NCBI GenBank assembly: GCA_964342805.1
Contig: CAYFHQ010000007.1
Span: 1 to 64,000 of the forward strand
Length of the DNA stretch: 64,000 nucleotides
Origin: CAYFHQ01 sp964342805
Lineage (GTDB): Bacteria; Bacillota; Clostridia; Peptostreptococcales; Acidaminobacteraceae
Reading direction: 5' to 3'
The notes below the pieces were generated by a model. It did no database searches and was not told the origin of the DNA. It saw only the letters and a list, made by a program, of their open reading frames with translations. The translations under genes and the position numbers were made by a program. Position 1 is the first letter of the stretch; each line of letters begins with the position of its first letter. Shown here one piece after another: positions 41,345-48,348 of this stretch.

Positions 41345-43097
41345 CTGTTATCCTCTTCAAACAGTCAGGAAATGTAATTGGCCCACGTATTGAATACGTG
41401 TAGCACTCTTGTTCATGATCCCATTTAAACTCCAATGACTGGAGGGTATCTTCCATAATTATGTTTTTTTCAGTCTTCAAATATTTCGCATGAATCTCAA
41501 TAACTTGCTCATGTAATAGTCTATTCACCAGAACTGAGAAAATTCCTTTTTCCAAGTCTCTCTTAAAGACGCGACAACTCATGACCCATTGATCAAGGTA
41601 GAATACTGAACCCTCTTTACGTCCATAGAGTGCTGACACCAATCCTGCATCCGAGAACCGGTCTATCAAAGTGCCATAAATGCCAATGTACCCCTTTTGC
41701 CCCTCTATGTAGGGGGCTAACTCAGATTCTGTAATGCGAACCCCATTTAGGTTAAATTGATTGGTCTTATTGATTAATTGGAGTATTCTCGCTTGGTACA
41801 AGGGGGAATATTGCTCAATTTCTGTTTCCATCGCCAATTGTTTTAGGTACTCAGCTCTGTGACCTACTTGATTCAACAGCTGATCGCGCTTCGCATTTGA
41901 AGTATAATAGTCAGCCCGCTTCTGGTCTTCGTGGGTTAGTGCATATTTGTGAAAGTAGCCACCATGGGCAATCTGTTTCATAAAACCAGTTGGCTCATTG
42001 CTCACTTCAGGTACGGACACCATTGGAAGAGCTTGACTGACTTCCATTCTTTCAGCTGGATTATCGTCCAAAAATACAAGGGAGTCCACACCCACATTTA
42101 AGATATGGGCAATCTCTTTTATCGACTGAGACTTCAAATTCCAATTCGCCTTGATCACTGCAAAATCAGCTTCTCTAACTATGCCATTTGGGTGTCTCAA
42201 ACCCAACAAAGCGTTTTCTTCTTGGTTCTTACTAGCAATCGTCAAAATCACGCCAGCATGTTTCAGTTGTCTTGCATCCTCTTGAATGGCTTTGTAGGCT
42301 GATGAAGCTCCATTTTCAGGACCTATTTCAATTCCAGATTGACCATCATCCCCTATAACGCCTCCCCAGAGGGTGTTGTCTAGGTCAAGGCATAATACTT
42401 TCTTACTACCACCCAGAACTGTATGAATAAGATTTGCATAGGCATTGGAGAGTTCTATGGTTGCATTAGAACTATATCCCATCCGAAATGCATGCCACAA
42501 GCGGTCATCAAACCATCGTTCTAATCCGAACCATGCTCCAATATAGTTATTGTCATTAACGACCACGTGGTCAAACCGATCCAAAGCTAATATCCTGTTG
42601 TTTAACTCGCGTACATAAGCAACATGCCCTCTGATGTCCACTGACTCAAAAGGTCCAAGTAATCTGGAGTGATCAAATTCAATCGTGTTTAGAACTAGGT
42701 TAGCCCTTAGGTTTTTGGCGGTCATCTCCACAATTGAATTCAATTGATCCTGAAACTGCTCTGCCAATTCAATTGGCGTCTCCTTTCCATCAAGAAAAGG
42801 AGTTGACAAACCTCTTCTGCTTAGATTCACAATCACAAAGTCAGGGTCGAATGCGATCAAATCGTCATTATCAATACATATGTCCTCATAGTACCGATTA
42901 AATCCACCTTCAAAAAGTTGAACTTGATAGCCCTTATCCAGCAGAAAGAGTTCTATATACGATTTTAACTCTGCAGTAGTGTGATTCCCCACTATCGCAA
43001 GCCGCAGATCTCTGCCTCTGTCAGCTTGCCTCATCTCATTAAGAATCTTTCTCTTCGACTTACGAATCTTTGCATAATCTAAGGGATAGGACAGCAT
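41337..43097 (-). CDS. FkbH-like HAD-IIIC protein (glyceryl-ACP loading enzyme)
   Basis: A 586-residue enzyme. N-terminal 230 residues form a Rossmann/SGNH-like part; the HAD domain follows with CLDLDNTLWGGVIGDDG (DLDNT at 238-242), TIASKNQEENAL and SLVFLDDNPAERMEV; the C-terminal third is acetyltransferase-like (FNLNGVRITESE, DAGLVSALYG, WVMSCRVFKRDLEKGI). Known members take D-1,3-bisphosphoglycerate, drop phosphate and load glyceryl onto an ACP for antibiotic synthesis. An ACP gene overlaps it by eight bases. Here the acceptor is probably a flagellin sugar. Confidence 0.88.
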   Translation of the reverse strand: MLSYPLDYAKIRKSKRKILNEMRQADRGRDLRLAIVGNHTTAELKSYIELFLLDKGYQVQLFEGGFNRYYEDICIDNDDLIAFDPDFVIVNLSRRGLSTPFLDGKETPIELAEQFQDQLNSIVEMTAKNLRANLVLNTIEFDHSRLLGPFESVDIRGHVAYVRELNNRILALDRFDHVVVNDNNYIGAWFGLERWFDDRLWHAFRMGYSSNATIELSNAYANLIHTVLGGSKKVLCLDLDNTLWGGVIGDDGQSGIEIGPENGASSAYKAIQEDARQLKHAGVILTIASKNQEENALLGLRHPNGIVREADFAVIKANWNLKSQSIKEIAHILNVGVDSLVFLDDNPAERMEVSQALPMVSVPEVSNEPTGFMKQIAHGGYFHKYALTHEDQKRADYYTSNAKRDQLLNQVGHRAEYLKQLAMETEIEQYSPLYQARILQLINKTNQFNLNGVRITESELAPYIEGQKGYIGIYGTLIDRFSDAGLVSALYGRKEGSVFYLDQWVMSCRVFKRDLEKGIFSVLVNRLLHEQVIEIHAKYLKTEKNIIMEDTLQSLEFKWDHEQECYTYSIRGPITFPDCLKRITDE

Positions 43098-43106
43098 GGG
43101 TCCTCC

Positions 43107-44969
43107 TTATTCTTCTACAGCCTCATTAGTCGAAGCTGTTTCGTCATCCAATAGCTTAAGGTAGATATCTACAACACCAAGTAGATCTTGCAAATGCTTG
43201 ATGTTAAATTCAATCCATTGATGCATTTTTTCTGTCGTATCAATTGGACTAAAATCAGACTCTTTTAAATACTCAAAAGTTGATGGTGTTTGAACGATAA
43301 ACCAGAAACGCAGATATTCCAATTGAATCGTGTTTCGTACACCATAAATGATTGCCTGAATTTCTTTGGCTCTTGCATCAGTTAGGTCAACCTGTAATTG
43401 ATCCTCAAGGTACTGAATATGCTTATAGAGACCGTCTTTGAGAGAGTGGAGCATATTATACTGACCTTCAATGTCTTTATCAAAAAGTTTTCTTCTCATT
43501 TCAATAACTTCAGGATCAGCTGTAATCACATGCTCCTTAGCAAAGTTTAGTGGGCTAACCGCATACTTTGTTAGAGCTTCAGAAAGTGGCAAATACTCGG
43601 TCCCTGGAATGAATGCCCCCCCTTCAGTAGCATTGACGACTTTCATTCCTGACACCCCTGCTTGCATACTGAACCATCTGATCCAGTTATACCAAAGGGC
43701 ATTTGTAAATACAGTTTCTTGTTCATTTCCCGGAACAGGAATGCGTGACTCCTCATGTCGCTTCTTGAAAAAGCTCGTTCTTTCTTCATTGTATATCTTT
43801 GAACCTTTATCATACATGGTTCCAGATGTATGATCCTCACCATCATGGCCATAAGCCAAGTCCTGTCCGATGAGAATTACATTAGTGCAACCTAGTTCCT
43901 TTGCGATAGAGAAAGACATATGGGCAACCGATTGGCCGGCCTCTACTGCCAATACGTCTGGAATAATTTCTTTAACCCAGGTCTCAACTGGAGATGTATT
44001 ACGAATGGACATGATTTTCCTGTTGGTCAAATAGCCTGTGACTGTACTATCAGTAACAGAAGCACCAACAAAAATGGACTCCTTTGGTAACTCAATATGT
44101 TTGTAGAATACGTTGTAGTGTTCTTTACCACGCTCCACATTGACCACAAGGTCCGGTGTAATGCCAGCGTCTTTTAGTTTTTGAAGGGGTGTCATGCCAG
44201 TGATTATTAAAGCCTTACCCTGTAAGTCTCTCAGGAGTTGGAAATTTTTATCCAATGAAGGACCTGCCGACACGATAATGGCAGTTGCCTTGTCCTCTGG
44301 TTTAAACAACTTCACCTGAGGCGTATTGATGATCACTTCCTTGTTTCTTAGAATATTCTGAATCCCAATTAGGGTGTCCTCGGATGAGTCTCCAATCCCT
44401 TTGAATGTAAATTTCAAATAATCAAAAACGGTTTTTCGAATACTTGTGCCTTTGTCAGCCAATAGACGACGGTATCCACCACTATGGATATAGTCTATTT
44501 TGTTGGCCTTATTTAAATTGAACCGATTAAATTCGTTGAGGTTGTACCCGAATGAATCATCATTGGCTATAATTCTCAAGCGAGCATCAGAAAGTACGTG
44601 TTCTAGATCTCTAGTCCTTAGGGCAGCGGTCAGAATGTCCTTCCGCGGCTCAATGACAAGAACTTTTACCTTTGCTTCGGAATGGGCTAACAATTCCTCG
44701 ACTAAATAGCCCATCCCAAAACCCACAACAAAAAACAACAAAGTCCCTTTGTCAATGTGCCCTTTTAGCCTTAACCTAACTTCGTGAACTGGGTTCACTA
44801 AGCTATGGAGTAAAATCCTTTCGCCGTCATGGGCATTGGCGAAAACAGTAGCATGTTCTACATTGTCTACCACTTCAACCGCTGATAGTTCTTGATCCCA
44901 AGGTAACCCCTCCGATAAAGAATGATTATATAATTCCAACGCTCTTTTATTTTTTTTCCATAATTCCAT
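43107..44969 (-). CDS. Maf/DUF115-family flagellin glycosyltransferase
   Basis: A 620-residue cytoplasmic protein of the motility accessory factor family, which transfers nonulosonic acids from CMP donors to flagellin serine/threonine. The MptE-like core runs from about residue 210 (AIIVSAGPSLDKNFQLL, DLVVNVERGKEHYNVF, AVEAGQSVAHMSFSIAKELGCTNVILIGQDLAYG). The N-terminal region has LLFFVVGFGMGYLVEEL, and the C-terminus is helical. Start: ATG 44969 after GGGGTGATAGTC. It lies between the hag-linked small gene and fkbH and heads the glycosylation genes. Confidence 0.9.
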   Translation of the reverse strand: MELWKKNKRALELYNHSLSEGLPWDQELSAVEVVDNVEHATVFANAHDGERILLHSLVNPVHEVRLRLKGHIDKGTLLFFVVGFGMGYLVEELLAHSEAKVKVLVIEPRKDILTAALRTRDLEHVLSDARLRIIANDDSFGYNLNEFNRFNLNKANKIDYIHSGGYRRLLADKGTSIRKTVFDYLKFTFKGIGDSSEDTLIGIQNILRNKEVIINTPQVKLFKPEDKATAIIVSAGPSLDKNFQLLRDLQGKALIITGMTPLQKLKDAGITPDLVVNVERGKEHYNVFYKHIELPKESIFVGASVTDSTVTGYLTNRKIMSIRNTSPVETWVKEIIPDVLAVEAGQSVAHMSFSIAKELGCTNVILIGQDLAYGHDGEDHTSGTMYDKGSKIYNEERTSFFKKRHEESRIPVPGNEQETVFTNALWYNWIRWFSMQAGVSGMKVVNATEGGAFIPGTEYLPLSEALTKYAVSPLNFAKEHVITADPEVIEMRRKLFDKDIEGQYNMLHSLKDGLYKHIQYLEDQLQVDLTDARAKEIQAIIYGVRNTIQLEYLRFWFIVQTPSTFEYLKESDFSPIDTTEKMHQWIEFNIKHLQDLLGVVDIYLKLLDDETASTNEAVEE

Positions 44970-44980
44970 GACTATCACCC

Positions 44981-45196
44981 CTATACAAACTGACGCAAAT
45001 TGTACTGAAGTTGGTCATAAATATAAACATAATCTTCAGCCTCATAAGCGGCCACAATTTCTCGGAATATTGTATTCAATGATTGGATGACTTGTGGACT
45101 TGTTTGGTGTTTGTCCATGAGTTGACTTAAAAGTGTATGTAATGCTTCCAAGTCCATTTGTTCTTCGATTGCCTGCATGACAATTTGATCAAGCAT
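44981..45196 (-). CDS. Small acidic helical protein between hag and maf
   Basis: 71 residues, starting MLDQIVMQAIEEQMDLEAL and rich in glutamine, glutamate and leucine, with predicted all-helix content and no membrane segment. The start is ATG 45196 with AAAGGAGG five bases before. It sits between the hag terminator and maf, separated from maf by 11 bases. I recognise no family. A chaperone or modulator of flagellin export or of Maf is possible but unsupported. Confidence 0.6.
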   Translation of the reverse strand: MLDQIVMQAIEEQMDLEALHTLLSQLMDKHQTSPQVIQSLNTIFREIVAAYEAEDYVYIYDQLQYNLRQFV

Positions 45197-45259
45197 GACG
45201 CCCTCCTTTATCCATGTATAAACCCTCAAAAAGGTCAAGTACTTATACATAGATAAAGA

Positions 45260-45286
45260 AATAAAAGCCAGCAAGCTGGCTTCTAT
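45260..45286 (-). terminator. Terminator after hag
   Basis: AAGCCAGC-AA-GCTGGCTT hairpin followed by TTATTTC on the minus strand. The weak T tail may allow read-through into the small gene and maf. Confidence 0.7.
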
Positions 45287-45311
45287 TTCTTTTCTAATCA
45301 TGTGAATGAAA

Positions 45312-46421
45312 TTAACGTAGAAGCTGTAGAACACCTTGAGGCTGCTGGTTCGCCTGAGCAAGCATCGCTGTAGAAGCTTGGTTAAGGATGTTGGCTTTTG
45401 TGAACTCCATCATTTCCTTGGCCATGTCTACGTCACGGATACGGGACTCAGAAGCAGTCAAGTTTTCAGTAGTTGCTTGTAGGTTGTTGATTGTGTGCTC
45501 TAGACGGTTCTGGATAGCACCCAGGTTAGAACGAGTAGTAGAAACTGTCTCAATTGCAGTGTTTACAGTGTTTACAGTCGCTTGAGCTGCAGTGAAATCA
45601 GAAACATCAAGAGAGTTTACACTCAGTGCTGCTGCACGCATATCACCAACGCTGAAAGAAATACTCTCATTATTTGCGCCAATCTGAATATCAACGTTAC
45701 CACCACTTACAGCAAATGTGTTGTTTGCTGAGATGGAAGCTGTAGTGTCAAGATTCGCATTGATTGTTACAGTCACACCCAGATCACCAAAGGAAATATC
45801 CTTTGTGTCAAATCCAGTTGGGAAAGTACCAGTAAGGTCAACAGATTGAACTACAGTAGCAGCAGAGTTTTGTACGGTTAGCACATCTGTTGATTGTACG
45901 TACGATACAGTGTAAGTACCAGTAGCAGCACCATTGGATACGATGTTTGCAATACCATCATCCACACCAAGGTCTGAACCTACAGAACCAACTGATGAAC
46001 CTAGACCACCATTAAGCAGGTTGATCTTGTTAAACTGAGTAGAACTACCGATGTTGTCAATTTCTTTTTCTAGCTCTGAAATTTCAGAACTGATTGCAGT
46101 ACGGTCATTCGAGTCCAAAGTTTCAGAAGAAGCCTGAACAGATAGCTCACGCATACGTTGTAGGATTGCGTGTGTTTCATTCAATGCACCTTCAGCGGTT
46201 TGGATCAAAGAAATACCGTCTTGTGCGTTTCGCTGTGCTTGTTCTAGACCACGGATCTGACCACGCATTTTTTCAGAGATGGATAGACCAGCTGCATCAT
46301 CCGCTGCACGGTTGATTCGGGAACCAGAAGATAGTTTTTCTAGGGACTTCGCTTGCATTCTGTTAGCTGAAGATAGTCTAGAGTACGTGTTAAGCGCTGC
46401 GATATTTTGATTAATTCTCAT
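45312..46421 (-). CDS. hag: Flagellin
   Basis: The 369-residue filament subunit. N-terminal D0/D1 is canonical (MRINQNIAALNTYSRLSSA, KLSSGSRINRAADDAAGLSISEKMRGQIRGL), and the C-terminal D1/D0 ends ILNQASTAMLAQANQQPQGVLQLLR. The middle (about residues 140-270) is variable, serine/threonine-rich and surface-exposed, where nonulosonic sugars are usually attached. Start ATG 46421 after CAAGGAGGAATTGATT; sigma-D promoter and two CsrA-site hairpins are in the leader. Adjacent fliW/csrA and maf fit control and glycosylation of this protein. Confidence 0.97.
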   Translation of the reverse strand: MRINQNIAALNTYSRLSSANRMQAKSLEKLSSGSRINRAADDAAGLSISEKMRGQIRGLEQAQRNAQDGISLIQTAEGALNETHAILQRMRELSVQASSETLDSNDRTAISSEISELEKEIDNIGSSTQFNKINLLNGGLGSSVGSVGSDLGVDDGIANIVSNGAATGTYTVSYVQSTDVLTVQNSAATVVQSVDLTGTFPTGFDTKDISFGDLGVTVTINANLDTTASISANNTFAVSGGNVDIQIGANNESISFSVGDMRAAALSVNSLDVSDFTAAQATVNTVNTAIETVSTTRSNLGAIQNRLEHTINNLQATTENLTASESRIRDVDMAKEMMEFTKANILNQASTAMLAQANQQPQGVLQLLR

Positions 46422-46422
46422 A

Positions 46423-46439
46423 ATCAATTCCTCCTTGAT
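46423..46439 (-). promoter_or_regulatory. Hairpin over the hag ribosome binding site (candidate CsrA site 2)
   Basis: On the minus strand ATCAA-GGAGGAA-TTGAT is a five-pair stem that holds the Shine-Dalgarno GGAGGA in its loop, two bases before the hag ATG. Confidence 0.65.
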
Positions 46440-46449
46440 ATAGTAACTT

Positions 46450-46461
46450 GGCATCCTTGCC
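46450..46461 (-). promoter_or_regulatory. GGCA-AGGA-TGCC hairpin (candidate CsrA site 1)
   Basis: A perfect four-pair stem with the AGGA CsrA core in the loop, about 15 bases upstream of the hairpin over the ribosome binding site in the hag leader. B. subtilis hag has the same two-site arrangement. Confidence 0.65.
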
Positions 46462-46522
46462 TACAATAGTTGAAACGGAAGTAAACTTGCGGCCGCGTAA
46501 GAATACTTGCTGTTCAATAGTA

Positions 46523-46549
46523 TTATCGGCAAAACCTGAAAAAGCTTTA
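46523..46549 (-). promoter_or_regulatory. Sigma-D (sigma-28) promoter of hag
   Basis: TAAA, 15 bases, GCCGATAA on the minus strand: an exact match to the consensus, about 100 bases before the hag start. Confidence 0.95.
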
Positions 46550-46568
46550 CAAGAAATCAGAAAGTTTT

Positions 46569-47018
46569 TCAATTATTTTGTCCATTATTATTGTTGGGTT
46601 TGTAGTTGATCGTATAGTTGTCATTTTCCAGGGTAATCTGGCATCCTTCTCGATTTTGAACGTTAATTATAATTGGACTTTTGAGGTTGACTGTCATATT
46701 GTCTACGGTGTCTGGAATCTTCACAACATTGAAGACGGCCACATCCTCTGGGTTATTGACATGAAGCATTTTCACCAAATCATCATTTAGGTCAAAATCA
46801 TACTCCCCATATACCAATGATGGAATGGTCAAAACAAATGCAATCTCTGGATCGTTAATCGATTGCAACCACATGAATGGTACAGGGTCTTCCGTATCAT
46901 AATTACGAAGTAGCACAAAATCTTTTTCGTTGGAGAATCCCAACAAGCCTTGCTCAAAGTGAATCTGATGTTTCACCTCAACATCCAGTTCACCAAAACT
47001 CCGCGTGTTTAAACGCAT
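46569..47018 (-). CDS. Second FliW-family flagellar assembly factor
   Basis: A 149-residue FliW paralogue. MRLNTRSFGELDV, IHFEQGLLGFSNEKDFVLL, PFMWLQSINDPEIAFVLTIP and TVNLKSPIIINVQNREGCQ follow FliW block by block. Compared with the first copy the C-terminus is asparagine-rich and not lysine/proline. The start is ATG 47018 after GGAGGTGGTG. It lies between csrA and hag, 51 bases after csrA, where most genomes have no second fliW. It may bind CsrA, flagellin or both. Confidence 0.85.
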   Translation of the reverse strand: MRLNTRSFGELDVEVKHQIHFEQGLLGFSNEKDFVLLRNYDTEDPVPFMWLQSINDPEIAFVLTIPSLVYGEYDFDLNDDLVKMLHVNNPEDVAVFNVVKIPDTVDNMTVNLKSPIIINVQNREGCQITLENDNYTINYKPNNNNGQNN

Positions 47019-47069
47019 AAACACCACCTCCAACTGGTATTTACCCGTAATGAGGTGGTGCAAACATTC

Positions 47070-47303
47070 TTACTTTTTCTTGTTCATCAAGGTCTTCATC
47101 ATGTCAGGAGTTACAGGTTTTGACACTGCTGCTTCTTTATTTTGATGCTCAATCTCATCATGGATTTCCTTCCGAAGAATTTTAACGGACTTAGGCGCTT
47201 CTATACCGATCTTCACTTTGCCGTTTTCCAGTTCAATTATTCGGATTTCAATCTTTCCGTCAATGAGTATACTCTCGTCCTTTTTCCTTGTCAGTATCAG
47301 CAT
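47070..47303 (-). CDS. csrA: Carbon storage/translational regulator CsrA
   Basis: A 77-residue RNA-binding homodimer. MLILTRKKDESILIDGKIEIRI and GKVKIGIEAPKSVKILRKEI are canonical; the conserved R near residue 44 (ILRKEI) is present. In B. subtilis it blocks hag translation and is titrated by FliW, which is displaced by flagellin. It is eight bases after fliW and its likely target sites lie in the hag leader here. Confidence 0.96.
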   Translation of the reverse strand: MLILTRKKDESILIDGKIEIRIIELENGKVKIGIEAPKSVKILRKEIHDEIEHQNKEAAVSKPVTPDMMKTLMNKKK

Positions 47304-47311
47304 GCATCCCC

Positions 47312-47740
47312 CTATTGCTTCAATATTGGATGCTTTACAGACCAGTCTGAATTCTCCAGCACCAGCTGTGCACCTACTTTTTTAATTGTATTAATAACGA
47401 TCGGCCCCAGCAAGTTGATTGTTGTTTCCTCAAATTTTTCTGGCACTGCAGCTACGCTGTACACGATCAGTTCTTCTGCTTGGTCAGAACTCAAAATATT
47501 CACTGCTGTTTCATCGATTTCAAAATCATATTCGGGCACAAAGAAGAATGGCTCTACGATAATAAAACACAACTCTCCATTTTCAATGCTCTGCAACCAG
47601 TGAAAAGGTACATTATCCTCAGGATTTAGAATTAAAACAAATCGTTCTTGACCTGGAAAGCCCAATACACCTTGTGGGAATCGAATAATGTTTTCTTCAT
47701 CTATTTCAATATCACCAAAATACTTTGTTTCTATTCTCAT
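47312..47740 (-). CDS. fliW: Flagellar assembly factor FliW
   Basis: A 142-residue CsrA antagonist. MRIETKYFGDIEI, IIRFPQGVLGFPGQERFVLIL, PFHWLQSIENGELCFIIVEP and TINLLGPIVINTIKKVGAQLVLENSDWSVKHPI match FliW. It is placed directly before csrA, as in B. subtilis, and starts at ATG 47740 after GGGGAGGTTAT. It overlaps no gene; the stop of the upstream DUF6470 gene is close. Confidence 0.94.
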   Translation of the reverse strand: MRIETKYFGDIEIDEENIIRFPQGVLGFPGQERFVLILNPEDNVPFHWLQSIENGELCFIIVEPFFFVPEYDFEIDETAVNILSSDQAEELIVYSVAAVPEKFEETTINLLGPIVINTIKKVGAQLVLENSDWSVKHPILKQ

Positions 47741-47750
47741 ATAACCTCCC

Positions 47751-48296
47751 CTAAACTTCTTCATCGAATTGAATATCTATGTTGTTTTTCTGTTTCACAT
47801 ATATATCCACTTTCCCTCGCTGATAATCGACCACTGTTTTTGTCGGATTAGCAGTTAAGTTGAATTGTGCCCGCTTTAATTGGACATCAAACGTCCCCCG
47901 CTCTACATTGATTACTGGGGGATGGCTGGGGACTGAGGCTATGTTCCACTCATCCTCAGGCTTCCATGCATTCTGAATGGCCTGCTCGACAATTTGGTCA
48001 GCGCCATCATGAATTTGTGCAAGGGCATCACCTTGACCGGAAACAGTTGCTGCATAATTGGCAGCTGCCTGTTTGGCCAAATTCTTGGCTTCTTCTAAAG
48101 CTTGATCAAGATTCTTGAGCCCAGCATCTGCGCGGGCCGCACTTTGATCAATTGTCATTTGCGGATCTGTTGTTGTTATCTCCACCTCTGGCAATGTCGT
48201 ATCGATTTGCAGATCAGCTTGACCTTGTTCAATGGTCATCTGCCCAGGTGATCGGTTAATCTCTAACTTTAATGGTGTTGTTTGAATGCGGATCAT
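47751..48296 (-). CDS. DUF6470 (YviE-like) flagellar-operon protein
   Basis: A 181-residue protein with beta-rich ends (MIRIQTTPLKLEINRSPGQMTIEQG; NLTANPTKTVVDYQRGKVDIYV) and a helical, alanine-rich middle. Sits between flgL and fliW, exactly where B. subtilis has yviE. The function is unknown. No signal peptide. Confidence 0.85.
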   Translation of the reverse strand: MIRIQTTPLKLEINRSPGQMTIEQGQADLQIDTTLPEVEITTTDPQMTIDQSAARADAGLKNLDQALEEAKNLAKQAAANYAATVSGQGDALAQIHDGADQIVEQAIQNAWKPEDEWNIASVPSHPPVINVERGTFDVQLKRAQFNLTANPTKTVVDYQRGKVDIYVKQKNNIDIQFDEEV

Positions 48297-48348
48297 CCGT
48301 GATCACTCCCCATCATTCTTCAACTATACCTGAAAAACTCTTGTGGAC

